A stretch of 64,000 nucleotides of DNA from Achromobacter deleyi. Lineage in GTDB: Bacteria > Pseudomonadota > Gammaproteobacteria > Burkholderiales > Burkholderiaceae_B. Where the stretch lies: the NCBI RefSeq assembly GCF_902859705.1, contig NZ_CADIJO010000013.1, positions 1 to 64,000 of the forward strand, in the 5' to 3' direction. Positions 16,901 through 25,180 of the stretch are shown piece by piece. The notes under the pieces were generated by a model that searched no databases, was not told where the DNA came from, and saw only the letters and a list, made by a program, of their open reading frames with translations. Position numbers and translations under genes: made by a program. Positions within the stretch are counted from its first letter, which is position 1. Each line of letters begins with the position of its first letter.

Positions 16901-19900
16901 CGGATGCTGGCCTCGTCGCCCGCCGCGCCATACCCGTAAAGGGCCGGCGTACCCAGCGCCAGCGTGGCCAGGCTGTATTTGCCGGTGACCGGGTCGCGCG
17001 TGTCCAACGCCACGGTGCCGTAGAAATTCATCGACTCGCGCGCCGTCAGCGTCAGCTTTTCCAGCGCCGGGGCGCCCGTGCTGGTGTCGCCGCGCAGCAA
17101 GCGCCCCAGAATCGACTGGTTCAGCGTCAACCCGGCCGGCAGCACGCCGCGCGCGGCGGCCTGCGCCAGCGCGTCGGCCGTGCCCGCGTTCACCGCAGCG
17201 ACCGCCAGCGTCAAATTGCGGGTGCCGTACAGCACCTGATCACCCAGGTCGAACGTGCCATTGGTCGCGGCGGCGATGGTGCCTTCGGAATACAGCCGCG
17301 TCACGCCCTGGCAGGCTTGCGCCGCGCAGGTGCCGATACGGATCGAGCCCGTGCCGGTGGCCGCGGGGGCCAGCACGTCCAGGCGGCCATTGGACACGGC
17401 CAACAGCCCGACACTGCCCGGTTCGAACGCGTAGCCTTGGGTCGAGTCGGCCGACGGCGCGCCCCGGCCCAGCGTCGAGATGCCCGCGCCCGCCTCGATC
17501 TCGATCGTCCGCGCCGAGACCAGCACTTCCGGCGCCGCCAGCTGCGCGCCAGCGCGTATCAACACGTCGGTGGCATTGCCCTGGAAGGTATAGAAACGCC
17601 CGCCCTGGCCATATTGCACCACCGGCAATGCGCCGATCACCAGGCGGTTCGCGCCCAGCGCGGCCAGGGCATCCGCGTGCACCGAAGCGCCATCGTAGCC
17701 CGCCGTGGGCGCCTGGCCCGCGGCCAGGACTTCCATGCCGAAACTGCCGCCCACGGCCGCCGCGCCGCCAAAGCCGCCGGCCGCCGGCTTGAAGTCAGCC
17801 AGGCCTTCGACGCGCAACGTCTGCCCGTCTTCCGAGCCGCGGTGGATCGCCAGGCGCAAGGTGCGGGCATCGGCCGGCAGCATCGCGCGCGGCACGCCGC
17901 GCGTGGCCGCATCGGCACGCACGAAGCTGGCGTAGCTGGTCTCGTTGTATTGCGAATAGGTGCGCAGCACATTGGCCGGGGTCAGGATCACCTGGGTTGC
18001 CAGGCTGTCGGCCACTTGCGTGCCCGCCACCGACAATCGGCCGCTGGCCGCCCACGACTGGTTGCGCATCTGTGCCGGCGCCATGGCGGCGCCCGCCGCC
18101 GCGCCGGTATTGAGTTCGACCCGGAACGCGCCGGGCAGCAAGGCGTAGGTGGACGGCATCAACGTATAGGTGCCGGCCGGCAGGCCCGGCACGCCCGCCC
18201 CGATCGTGATGCGTTGCCCCAAGGCAGACTGGGACGCGCCGGCTTCGCCGCCTACCGGCGCGTAGTTCGGCTGTGACCCGGGCACGATGGCGTAGACGGG
18301 GTTGCCCGCCAGCCCCGGCAGGGTGAAGCCGCCCTGAGGGTTGTTGCGCACCAGCGGCGCATAGCGCGCATCGGTCGAGCCGCCGCGGCCCGACACAAAG
18401 CCGGCGCCGGTCAGTTCACCGCCACCTGACAGGTCCAGCACCGAACCGGCCAACAGGTCCATGTCGCGAAAGCCCAGCGTGATGCCCGTGCGCAGCGACG
18501 CCCCGCTGCCCGCGCCAATGGCGCCGCCCGCTCCCACCAGCGACACGTCCGCGCCCTTGAACTTGTACGCCACGCCGTCAGTGGTGCCGCCATAGGGCAT
18601 CAGCAGCCCGACGCCGCTGACCGACGTAACGCTGCCCGGCAGCAGCGTCAGGTGCCGCGTCCCCACGGTTTCGCTGACGTCGCCCAACACGATGGCGCCC
18701 AGCGGCGCACGCACCACGCCGCCCTGCTCCACCGTGGCCGCCGCCAGCCGCAGCGAGCCGAACGCCGAATACGGCACCGCCGGCAGCGGCGCATCGGCGC
18801 CGCCGGCGCGCCCCACCCGCAGCGTGCGGGTCGGGTCGAACACATTGGCATTCGAGATCGGGTTGCGTGTATAGCCGGCCAATACCTCGGCCTCGGCGCC
18901 CGTCACCGGATACAGCTGCGCGGCGACCAGGTCCAGGTCGCCGCGGGTCCAGAGCCGCGTGCGCGGCTCGTCGTCGTTGCGAGCCAGGAAGCGCAGGTCG
19001 CCGCCGCTGGCCAGCGTGACACGGTCAAAGCCCGTGCGCGTCACCGCCAGCAAGCCGCCCACCGGGCGGTTGATGGTGCCCTGGGTGCCGAAAGACAGGC
19101 TGTTGCCCACTTCCAGCAGGTCGGTGGCGTGCACCGTGAACGCGCCTGCCGCTACCGACGGCGCATCGCCGAACAGCACGCGCGGCCGGATCACGCCGTT
19201 GGTCGAGTAGTACTTGCCGGGGCCCGAGAGCCGCACCTGCGACGCCGCCAGGTTGACACGGGTCGTGGCGGCCGCGTCCGGCGCCAGCGAGAAGGCGCCC
19301 GCATACAGGCGCAGGCTTTGCGCCACCGCGATGTCCACGGCGCCGTCAAACGACATCAGGCCGTTGGCCAGCAACCCCAGTTGGTCAAAGCCGCCCCCAG
19401 CCAGCAAGCGGGCGATATCCAGGCGGGTCTGGCCATAGCGCAACGCGTCGGCGCCTTCGCCCGGTTTCAGGTCCGTGGCCAACGGTTTGCCGCCGCCGGC
19501 CGCCAGCACCATTTCGCGCGGCACCTGCACGGCCGGGTTGGACGGATTGTCGCCCTGCGAACGGTACAGCGGCGTTTCCAGCGCAATGTCCAGCGCGCCG
19601 CCTGCCGCGGTGGCGCCACCGGCCCGCGCGATGAAGGTGCCGTCCAGGAACAGGCCGTTGTAGGAACTGAGCGCGATGCGGCCGCCGCTGCGGTCCAGCT
19701 GTACCGGCCCCACGCCATTCACGTCCACCACCGCGCTCGCCCCCGACGCATCCAGCACGGCGCCCGGGCGTATCACCACATAGGCGTCGGACGAGGTGGC
19801 CGTGGCGCGGTCGTGATTGAGCTCGCCGCCGATCACGATCACCCCGCCCGCATCGGCCACGCCATAGCGGCGGCCCTGCGTGTCCACGCCGGTCTCGGCG

Positions 19901-22900
19901 CGGCCGGCCACGTTCAGCACCGCCTGCTCGCCGATCCAGATCGACCGGTTGTGCACCTGGCCCGCGGCCGTCTCGATGGATTCGGCCACGTCGATGTCGC
20001 CCAGGCGCAGTTGGCGGATATCGATCTTGCCGCCGGCCGCCGTCAACGCGCCCAGCACCGTGATCTGGCCCGCGCCGCGCAACTGGATGGCCTGGCCCGG
20101 ATCAACCGCGATCTGCGCGCCTTGGCCAATCGTCAGCGCCGCATCGGCGTCCGCCCCGGGCAGCGCCACGGTACGTCCGCTTTGCAGCGACAGGCTGGCG
20201 CCGCGCCGCCGCGTCACCGTGCCCGCCACGGGGTTGTGCAGGTAGACGGGCGGCAGCCAGGTTTCCAGGGCGGCGCCAGTCGGCGTACCGGTCGCCAAGC
20301 CGGCCGCGTCGGCCACGGGCCGGTAGACCGGCATCGTCACGTCGATGCGCGCATTGTCGGCGACAGACGCGCCGCCGCTGCCGGTGATCTCGTAGCGCGA
20401 AAAACCCTGCTGGAAGAACGGCGCCGCCAGCGCCAGCACGTCATCGCCGGCATCGGCCGGCCGGTCGCCCAGCACCACCTTGCCCGCCGTCACCGCCAGC
20501 GTGCCCCCGCCATCCACCCCATAGCCGCGCAGCGCGGCATCCAGCACCACGCGTCCGCCACCCGCCGCACCGCCCGGCACCGCTTCCACCGTCACACTGC
20601 CGCCCTTGCCGCCGGTCAGCTTGCCCTTGGCGCGCAGCGCGGCGCCCGATCCCACGTCGATCACGCTGCCGGCCTGCAGATCGATATCGCGGTTGCTGCG
20701 CAGCGACACCGTGCCGCCATTCAGGTACGGAAGCGCCCCCGTCTGCCCCGGCGCCAGCGCCAGATTGGCCCACAGGCCCGACGTATCCAGGCGCGCCCGC
20801 GCGCCCAGCGTCAGCCGGTCGTCGGCAGTGGTCCCGCCCGCGGTCGTATCCGCCAGGCCGCTGGACGAGATCTGACTGAGCACATTGCCCAGCCGGATGC
20901 TGCCGGCGTTGGCCGTCAGCGCGGCGTCCACGTTGACGTTGTTCGCGAACAGCGTGATGTCGCCCCCCGGCCCCACGGCCAGGTCCGACCGCACCGCAAT
21001 ATCGCCCGCGGCGATCTTGATGGCGCCCAGCTCCGCCCCATTGAGCCGGTTGGTATCGAGCAGCAGCTTGCCGGCGCGGTCATCGGGCAACGCGGTGGCC
21101 AGGTCCAGCCCGGCCGCGATCGCGTCGACGCGATCGGACAGCACCACCTGGTTGACCGTGCCGTCGCCACGCCCCAACGCGTATTGCAGCGCGCCGGTGC
21201 GCTTGTCGTAGTAAGGCGTGTACGTGCCCACCACCAGTTGCGCGCCGCGCGCCACGGCGCGCTGCGATTGCTGGTAGCCATCCAGGCCGGCCTGCGCGGC
21301 CGCGTTCTGGCGATCGCCCTGGAACGTCGTGCCGATCAGCTCGCCTTCCAGCACGGCGCTGCGCGTGCCGATCACGAGGCGGCCCGCGTCGCGGCCCACG
21401 GTGTAGCCGGTCTCGAAGCGTTCTTGCGGCGCAATCAGCGGGTTGTAGAAATAGCGCGTCTGGCCCCAGCGCTGGCTGCTGGCCTCGTAGCCCTGGTACA
21501 GCCCGGTATAGGCCAGGTCGCCCGGCGCGCGCGTCACCTCGTACAGCCGGCCGTCCACGCCGCGCAGCCAGCTCTGGCGGATCATGCCGTCCTGCACATC
21601 CAGCGTGCCGCCCGACAGGTTGATCTGCGAACCGGCGCGCGTCACCACGTCGCCGCCCGTGAATTCGACGTTGCCGCCCTGCGCCATCCACTCGTTGACG
21701 CCATGCCCCTGCGTGCCCAGGTAGCCGCTCACTTCCAGCAAGCCCCCGGCCGTGTACCAGCGGTCCGTCGCGTAGCCGTTGGTGCCGGCCGGCACCAGCA
21801 CCAGGTCACGCACGTCCACCCAGACGTCCTTGCTGTTGAGCTTGCCGCTTTCCCGGTTGACCGGCGCGTCGCGTTGCTCGTTGCCCTGGACGTTGATCTT
21901 GAGGTTGTTGTTTTCCATCGCCACGGGCACGCCCACGGCGCCCGCCACGTCCAGCACCGCGCCCTCGCGCAGCAGGCTGCGCTTGGCCGCCTGCACCGCG
22001 ATCTGCCCGCCGGTGGCCAGCGTGATCGAGCCGGACGCGAAATCCACCGTGCCCGAACTGCTGATTTCCACCCGCGACAGTTCGCGCCGGTCGGCGCCCG
22101 CCGCCAGCAGCGGCGCATCGCTCTGCGCTGCGGGCGGCACGCGCAGGCCGTCACGCTGGCTGTCCAGCGCCTGCGCGCCGCTGCGGTCCAGCAGGATGGC
22201 CGTGGTGCTGTTCTCGGCCACCGTCACGCGGCCATCCGTACCCGTCGCGGTCAGGTGCAGCGTGCCGCGCGTATCCACCGACGTGCTCGACAGCAGCACG
22301 CCGCGCTGCGCGACATCGCCGCCGGTCAGCGTCACATCGCCCAGCGCCGCCTGGATCAGGCCCGTGTTCTCGACGCGGCCGGGCGTGCCGGCCGGCGTCA
22401 CTTCGTTGCCGCGGGTCGTGGATGCAAGGTTGCCCGACGTGCCCTGCCCGCGCTTGATGACGAAGCTGTCGCCCGCGGCCAGCAGCGCCTGCCCGGACGG
22501 CGTGTCGATCGTGCCGGCGTTGGCCGCCGTCTTGCCCACCAGCAGCACATAGCCGCCGCCCGTGGTGGACGAGCCGGGCGCCGCGGTCTGCAAGCGTGCG
22601 CCGGCTTGCACCTCGATGCCGCCCAGCGCGTCCGTGAAGGTCGGCTGCGCGCCGTTGTCGGCGTACAGGCCTTTGGTCTTGAACTGCGTGTCGGTGATCG
22701 TAGCCGCAGCAGCCACCAGGTTGCGCGCGTTGACCTGGCTGGTGCCGGTGAAGATCACCCCGTTCTGGTTCACCACCAGCACCGTGCCGTCGGCCTTGAT
22801 GGCGCCCTGGATCTGGCTGGGCCTGGCGCTGGCGCCCACCACCCGGTTCAGCACCGCGTCGTCCGCGCCCTGCTTGAACTGCACCGTGGTGTTGCGCCCG

Positions 22901-23457
22901 ACGTTGAAGGTGTCCCAGTTCAGGATGGCGCGCGATTGCGTCTGTTCGATGGTGACGACCTGGCGGCCGCCTTCCTCGCTGGGCTTGGCCGCCTTGGCGC
23001 CTTCCCATTTGGCCAGCGCGCCGCGGGCTTCCCACAGGCCGCCTTCGACCAGGCCGTCCGGCACGTTGCCGCCGTTGGCGGCCGCTGCGGCACGGGCCGC
23101 CGCCTGCGCCGCCTGCTGCGCCGCCACGGCGGCCGCCGTGCGGTTCAGGTTGTCCAGCGACCGCTGCAGCTGCTGGCGCGATTCGGCCTGCTGGCGTGCG
23201 CCGTTGCCGATGCCCGCCAGGCTGCCGTCCGGCATGCGGCCGGTGCGCTGCGCCGTCGACTGCACGGCATTCTTGTCGGCGAACCAGCCCGGGCTGAAGG
23301 CCCGCGCCTGGGCCTGGGCGGTGCTGCTCCAGCTGCCGGCGATCAGCAGCGCGGCAACGGCCTGCGCCAGCGGCGTCGGACGCCATTGCGGACGGCCACG
23401 CCTTGCTGCGCGCGCCATGATTGCCTTGCCGTCCCGTTGCGCCATCCGTGCCTGCAT
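10906..23457 (-). CDS. Giant two-partner-secretion exoprotein (TpsA, filamentous haemagglutinin/DUF3739 family)
   Basis: 4,183 residues. A long charged signal region (MQARMAQRDGKAIMARAARR then LAQAVAALLIAG) is cut near residue 50. A helical Ala/Gln stretch precedes the TPS domain (RAILNWDTFNVGRNTTVQFK, VLVVNQNGVIFTGTSQVNAR, about residues 175-245). Most of the rest is beta-helical repeat (RLDTSG, GSVTVEA, LDLSGG types). A block near 14690-14960 repeats LPAGTRL/LAAGTVL units. The last ~700 residues carry the DUF3739-type end (LYAQGSILLGQSRVMTTFGG, YTPPKRVYDAVGNV). It should be secreted by the TpsB at 8914-10533. No CDI-type VENN motif or toxin end was seen. AAGGAAGGACGATC before the ATG is a good ribosome site. 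Confidence 0.93.
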   Translation of the reverse strand: MQARMAQRDGKAIMARAARRGRPQWRPTPLAQAVAALLIAGSWSSTAQAQARAFSPGWFADKNAVQSTAQRTGRMPDGSLAGIGNGARQQAESRQQLQRSLDNLNRTAAAVAAQQAAQAAARAAAAANGGNVPDGLVEGGLWEARGALAKWEGAKAAKPSEEGGRQVVTIEQTQSRAILNWDTFNVGRNTTVQFKQGADDAVLNRVVGASARPSQIQGAIKADGTVLVVNQNGVIFTGTSQVNARNLVAAAATITDTQFKTKGLYADNGAQPTFTDALGGIEVQAGARLQTAAPGSSTTGGGYVLLVGKTAANAGTIDTPSGQALLAAGDSFVIKRGQGTSGNLASTTRGNEVTPAGTPGRVENTGLIQAALGDVTLTGGDVAQRGVLLSSTSVDTRGTLHLTATGTDGRVTVAENSTTAILLDRSGAQALDSQRDGLRVPPAAQSDAPLLAAGADRRELSRVEISSSGTVDFASGSITLATGGQIAVQAAKRSLLREGAVLDVAGAVGVPVAMENNNLKINVQGNEQRDAPVNRESGKLNSKDVWVDVRDLVLVPAGTNGYATDRWYTAGGLLEVSGYLGTQGHGVNEWMAQGGNVEFTGGDVVTRAGSQINLSGGTLDVQDGMIRQSWLRGVDGRLYEVTRAPGDLAYTGLYQGYEASSQRWGQTRYFYNPLIAPQERFETGYTVGRDAGRLVIGTRSAVLEGELIGTTFQGDRQNAAAQAGLDGYQQSQRAVARGAQLVVGTYTPYYDKRTGALQYALGRGDGTVNQVVLSDRVDAIAAGLDLATALPDDRAGKLLLDTNRLNGAELGAIKIAAGDIAVRSDLAVGPGGDITLFANNVNVDAALTANAGSIRLGNVLSQISSSGLADTTAGGTTADDRLTLGARARLDTSGLWANLALAPGQTGALPYLNGGTVSLRSNRDIDLQAGSVIDVGSGAALRAKGKLTGGKGGSVTVEAVPGGAAGGGRVVLDAALRGYGVDGGGTLAVTAGKVVLGDRPADAGDDVLALAAPFFQQGFSRYEITGSGGASVADNARIDVTMPVYRPVADAAGLATGTPTGAALETWLPPVYLHNPVAGTVTRRRGASLSLQSGRTVALPGADADAALTIGQGAQIAVDPGQAIQLRGAGQITVLGALTAAGGKIDIRQLRLGDIDVAESIETAAGQVHNRSIWIGEQAVLNVAGRAETGVDTQGRRYGVADAGGVIVIGGELNHDRATATSSDAYVVIRPGAVLDASGASAVVDVNGVGPVQLDRSGGRIALSSYNGLFLDGTFIARAGGATAAGGALDIALETPLYRSQGDNPSNPAVQVPREMVLAAGGGKPLATDLKPGEGADALRYGQTRLDIARLLAGGGFDQLGLLANGLMSFDGAVDIAVAQSLRLYAGAFSLAPDAAATTRVNLAASQVRLSGPGKYYSTNGVIRPRVLFGDAPSVAAGAFTVHATDLLEVGNSLSFGTQGTINRPVGGLLAVTRTGFDRVTLASGGDLRFLARNDDEPRTRLWTRGDLDLVAAQLYPVTGAEAEVLAGYTRNPISNANVFDPTRTLRVGRAGGADAPLPAVPYSAFGSLRLAAATVEQGGVVRAPLGAIVLGDVSETVGTRHLTLLPGSVTSVSGVGLLMPYGGTTDGVAYKFKGADVSLVGAGGAIGAGSGASLRTGITLGFRDMDLLAGSVLDLSGGGELTGAGFVSGRGGSTDARYAPLVRNNPQGGFTLPGLAGNPVYAIVPGSQPNYAPVGGEAGASQSALGQRITIGAGVPGLPAGTYTLMPSTYALLPGAFRVELNTGAAAGAAMAPAQMRNQSWAASGRLSVAGTQVADSLATQVILTPANVLRTYSQYNETSYASFVRADAATRGVPRAMLPADARTLRLAIHRGSEDGQTLRVEGLADFKPAAGGFGGAAAVGGSFGMEVLAAGQAPTAGYDGASVHADALAALGANRLVIGALPVVQYGQGGRFYTFQGNATDVLIRAGAQLAAPEVLVSARTIEIEAGAGISTLGRGAPSADSTQGYAFEPGSVGLLAVSNGRLDVLAPAATGTGSIRIGTCAAQACQGVTRLYSEGTIAAATNGTFDLGDQVLYGTRNLTLAVAAVNAGTADALAQAAARGVLPAGLTLNQSILGRLLRGDTSTGAPALEKLTLTARESMNFYGTVALDTRDPVTGKYSLATLALGTPALYGYGAAGDEASIRTQNLVWNGATQAPGAVAAGGAGTGQGALRIDAERIEFGYGQGTQPSGLDDNARLVLGFAGVTLNASDRITANHRGSLAVYASQGAYVSGSGYTYSGGNLTLNTPLVTGAAGSVNRITAGGDVRLLAAAGAQPAAVQDLGAELSLAGATVRVDGTIVLPSGKLTLQGRDGVLLTGASQLDLSGRAIAFNDVLRYSWGGDLILESSQGGIRQDAGALIDLSAVENNAGSLRAVALAAADGQVALLGRIVGSASGHYDAGGTAVPYRAGSVDVRAQRLGNPAALNADFDALNQRLNDGGVFGARGFQIKQGSLTVGDTLRANDINLSIDGGSLTVAGRVDASGERVGRIRLAARDGLTLAAGSVLDAHGTVLRVDSYGKIIDAPNRAMVELNSGQGVLTLAGGARIDLRHGTAATPGTAAGQHDGASRGTLELLAPRIDAAGNAGMNGGGAPGSAATYGDIAIDARGPIAIDGARSITLTAMQRYDDADVGNPADRIGGRTYQIINQAYLKAKHDDSVDFMTDALTNAALMNGKLAGLNNATYRDAFHLRPGVEIISKTADGDLVVQGDLDLSGYRYASVNPRTPYTSVYGSGEAGALTLRAKGNLDVYGSINDGFAPPATTPDDEHGWVLTPGAQPFGGDVVLPRGGVQLADGTEFPGGKTLNYPLPLKAVKLAAGTRLPVEAVLDQALPLAAGTVLSGDVRDASNQLLYTAGSVLKQAVDLPAGTRLGAGTLLTDGTSLRAFTWPANVALPNLYTTQGYEANVLLMEGTITLQQGALIPSQAKLVFPAGTDYVELRPGTAADQRRNWAVAQMLPAGSQSWSVQLVAGADLDAADPQRVLTGPGAGKLTLADTHYNASLAQGGGWVWGPDADQSGFEPGAPVPDDMAWLCDIVEGLCERGDSSAVSVTPHTQNFSVLRTGTGDLDLAAGGDINLMSAYGVYTAGTQSPNVAPAYQLPRGRFGSTVLGDDYASTYEPFVTAGSGYQAWYPEAGGNLGLYAGGSLRGDVWGKTVIPTYDGRGIEPSVGVGNWLWRQGTGSANGGDTPTTWWINFGSYTRAPTDFKDPTPLLVGFTGFGALGGGNVSVRTDGDAGNIEARGSLANPRSQGLVVAVGSTGRIGADGTMTLTGGGDIDVRIGGALNPTQSARGQVSSTSGPKPYYGSPAIDLQGALINLRGNVQFAGAAIGGLDLQYGNSAGLQDAKESRGYDPYTSTQASATGGLALIPGDAVMRLDTRGDLVVGGAGDPGRVALQNSTPFRLRDGTPVTGGGYSWFSMWTANTAIELSSAGGNLTPSRQTSHSAQGLSLQVGRNTSASDARYLYPSILRATAYDGSIYAGVSAGYLNSEDSGLAYSLTLAPGARGQLELLAGDSIYAGGYAINRSGADPASVANVLAPAFAGYTSQGTSTAALNNQGANGIAGARNSHFPLFYFDAPTASAAASDQVTRLYARDGDIVGLRSGEAITLIAGPNLGQVWYEAAGPVWMMAGRDIVASGTGPGVQQAVPSTNGYIFALGVTSSATSSGNLFVHGDAHDVSRVSAGRDILYSSFQVAGPGTLEVSAGRHVLMADRASITSVGPVLPGDRRPGASIAVLAGVGESGPDYAGFLARYLDPSRQADASRPLADQGLAFKTYEAELLLWLTQRYGFAGNGDDARAYFSALPAEQQRIFARQVYFAELRAGGREYNDKASPRQGSYLRGRQAIAALFPETAPGAWQGDLTLYGAAGIRSSFGGDIQLLTPGGQQVFGVEGAAPPASAGIITQGQGDIQLYAQGSILLGQSRVMTTFGGGITAWSAQGDINAGRGSKTTVLYTPPKRVYDAVGNVTLSPNAPATGAGIATLAPLPEVPAGDVDLYAPLGTIDAGEAGIRVSGNVNIAALQVVNAANIQAQGESRGVPVTAAVNTGAMSSASAAATSAVGAAQESAQRAQNQARQNQPSVINVQILGYGEEPVAGAAVSPPGPAAAAPRYDAASAVQVLGAGTLDDSEMRGLTAQERSKLAM

Positions 23458-23536
23458 GATCGTCCTTCCTTATTCCAATCGCGAGTGTTCGCCACCTAGA
23501 ACAAGACAGACGGATGGAAAAATGCCGACCGGAACC

Positions 23537-23554
23537 CTGTCATAAATAATTCAT
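23537..23554 (+). promoter_or_regulatory. Pho-box-like sequence upstream of the exoprotein gene
   Basis: CTGTCATAAATAATTCAT agrees with the PhoB consensus (CTGTCATAWAWCTGTCAY) at 15 of 18 positions by eye. It lies in the 101-bp gap between the anti-sigma gene and the exoprotein gene, about 80-97 bp before the exoprotein ATG, in the orientation opposite to that gene. It is the left half of a palindrome-like region ending ACGACAG at 23566. Confidence 0.5.
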
Positions 23555-23558
23555 GCAA

Positions 23559-24551
23559 TCACGACAGCAGCACCACCCCGCCCGGCAGCCGGGTCACCTC
23601 GGCGCCATAGGCGTCACGGATCAACTGTTCCGCGTCCGCCACCTGCGCCAGGGAAAAGCGCGCCTGCACCCGGCGCTGGGCCAGCTGCTTGTTCAGCAGC
23701 ACCAGGCGGCCACGGCGGTAGCGGTTGATCTCGTCCACCACGTCGGCCAGCGGCACCCGGTCAAACACCAGCCAGCCACGCCGCCAGGCCGTCACGGCCT
23801 CGGTATCCACCTGGGTCGGCGGCAGCACGCGCGCATCGTCGTAGCGCAGTTCCTGGCCCGCGGCGAGATCAAAGTTGCCCTGCGCATGCGCCAGCTGCAA
23901 GGTGCCGGACAGGCAGCACAGGCTGGCCGCGCCATCCAGGTAACGCAGGTTGAACACGGCCTGGCGCGTGGTGATGCGGCCGGCGCCGGCAATCACCTGT
24001 TCGCTGCGCGCCGCCTGGGCCGCCCCGCTGCCCACGCGAACTTCCGCCTCGCCCGCCGCCAGTTCGATCACCGCACCGTCGCGCGGCCCGGACCGCACGT
24101 TGATCCGGGTCTGCGTGTTCATCTCGAATTCCAGCGCATCGCCCAGCGCCACCCGGCGCTGCTCGCCGGTTGCCGTGCGGTAGTCGGCGCCCAGCTCGTC
24201 CAGCCCCGGCCACAAGCCCAGCGGCGGACGCCAGGCCAGATAGGCGGCCGACGCTGCCAGCGCGCCGCCCAGGAACGCCCGGCGGCCCGTCACGCGGGGA
24301 CGGCGCGCGGCAGCCGCGGCGATTTCTTCCTGCACCGCCGGGCCCAGCCCCTGCCACAGGCGCTTTTGCTCGGCGAACGCGGCTTCGTGGCGCGGATCGG
24401 CGCTCAACCAGGCGCGAAACGCCTCGGCGTCGTCCTGCGTGGCGCGGCCCGAGGTCAGCGTCAGCAGCCACTGCCGCGCGGCGTCCGCGGGCGTGGGGCC
24501 GCGCTTGCGGCGGCCCGGCATCATCATCAGCGCCATGGCGGTGTTTCCCAT
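23559..24551 (-). CDS. FecR-type anti-sigma factor/sigma regulator
   Basis: 331 residues from the ATG at 24551, which has AAGGA in front. The N-terminal cytoplasmic anti-sigma domain has the typical DUF4880 pattern (AARQWLLTLTSG, AFRAWLSADPRHEAAFAEQKRLW). A single membrane helix follows (AFLGGALAASAAYLAW, about 92-107), then the periplasmic FecR domain (YRTATGEQRRVALGDALEFEMNTQT, here two pieces) and a C-terminal STN-like domain (VPLADVVDEINRYRRGRLVL). It should hold the neighbouring ECF sigma factor inactive until signalled by the periplasmic sensor. Its start lies inside the end of the sigma gene (25-bp overlap). This corresponds to VreR in the PUMA3 comparison. Confidence 0.9.
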   Translation of the reverse strand: MGNTAMALMMMPGRRKRGPTPADAARQWLLTLTSGRATQDDAEAFRAWLSADPRHEAAFAEQKRLWQGLGPAVQEEIAAAAARRPRVTGRRAFLGGALAASAAYLAWRPPLGLWPGLDELGADYRTATGEQRRVALGDALEFEMNTQTRINVRSGPRDGAVIELAAGEAEVRVGSGAAQAARSEQVIAGAGRITTRQAVFNLRYLDGAASLCCLSGTLQLAHAQGNFDLAAGQELRYDDARVLPPTQVDTEAVTAWRRGWLVFDRVPLADVVDEINRYRRGRLVLLNKQLAQRRVQARFSLAQVADAEQLIRDAYGAEVTRLPGGVVLLS

Positions 24552-25180
24552 GGAGGTCCTTCCTTCTGTACAGCCGATAGGTGGGTGGCCGATGGGTTGG
24601 CGACCGACGGGTTGACGCCCGATTGCGGTGTCACCGGTTTCTGCGCGCCCGACGGTTGCGCCACCGGCTCGGCTTCCGCCTCCAGCATCTTGCCGCAATG
24701 CTCCAGCGCGCGCTTGAGCTCCTTGGACACAATGCGTTCCGACACCCCGTAGCGCTTGGCGATCTCGGCGTGCGGCAGCTCATGCACCCGCGCCGCCATC
24801 AGCATCTGCTGCGTGCGTTCGGGCAACTGCCGCAGCGCGCGGCGAAAGGCGTCGATCTGGCTGCGCCCCTGCGCAATGCGGGCCGGGTCTTCGGCCTCGT
24901 CCGTGCCGCCGATCAGCTCGGCAATCTCTACCCCGGTCAGCAGCCGCGAATCGCGCCGCCGCTGGTCTTCGGCAATGTTCAACGCCACCCGGAACAGGTA
25001 CGCCGCCGGCTGCTGGATCGACCCGCCCGGCGGCATGTCGTTGACCTTCAGAAAGGCTTCCTGCATGGCGTCGTGCGCCAGGTCCTCGGACCCCAGGCGG
25101 CGCTTGAGCTGGCTGCGAAAATCGTTGTAGCGCTCCAGGAACAGCGCGCGCAGCGAGCCGGACGGCTTGTCATCCCGCAC
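24527..25180 (-). CDS. ECF sigma factor (FecI/VreI type)
   Basis: 217 residues from the GTG at 25180, chosen because GAGGAG lies 8 bases upstream; a GTG at 25201 is the alternative. Region 2 is visible in LFLERYNDFRSQLKRRLGSE, HDAMQEAFLKVND and AAYLFRVALNIAEDQRRRDS. Region 4 is visible in LRQLPERTQQMLMAARVHEL and HAEIAKRYGVSERIVSKELK. A low-complexity tail of about 45 residues (NPSVANPSATHLSAV type) follows and is encoded by a 15-bp tandem repeat. It overlaps the end of the sensor gene by 11 bp and the start of the anti-sigma gene by 25 bp. Likely target: the exoprotein/transporter operon. Confidence 0.9.
   Translation of the reverse strand: MRDDKPSGSLRALFLERYNDFRSQLKRRLGSEDLAHDAMQEAFLKVNDMPPGGSIQQPAAYLFRVALNIAEDQRRRDSRLLTGVEIAELIGGTDEAEDPARIAQGRSQIDAFRRALRQLPERTQQMLMAARVHELPHAEIAKRYGVSERIVSKELKRALEHCGKMLEAEAEPVAQPSGAQKPVTPQSGVNPSVANPSATHLSAVQKEGPPWETPPWR
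24574..24663. repeat. 15-bp tandem repeat in the 3' end of the ECF sigma gene
   Basis: Clear units lie at 24574 (ccgataggtgggtgg), 24589 (ccgatgggttggcga), 24604 (ccgacgggttgacgc) and 24619 (ccgattgcggtgtca). Weaker copies follow in the same phase at 24634 and 24649 (ccgacggttgcgcca). The array encodes the low-complexity C-terminal tail of the sigma factor. Because the unit is a multiple of three, gain or loss of units would keep the frame. Confidence 0.8.

Noticed and set aside
10906..23457. Contact-dependent-inhibition (CdiA) toxin
   Set aside because: The C-terminus shows a DUF3739-type end and no VENN-like motif or toxin domain, and no small immunity gene follows; a TpsB gene comes next.
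18652..23499. Long rightward open frame (over 1,600 codons) opposite the exoprotein gene, with similar long frames at 1530-3311 and 3658-6696
   Set aside because: High GC content leaves few stop codons on the opposite strand. The translations are Arg/Gln/His/Ala-rich with no domain pattern, and the leftward genes have clear families.
23505..23545. FecI-type promoter (CGTC -10 element) before the exoprotein gene
   Set aside because: A CGTC occurs at 23509-23512 on the minus strand, but no convincing shared -35 element was found when compared with the region before the transporter gene.
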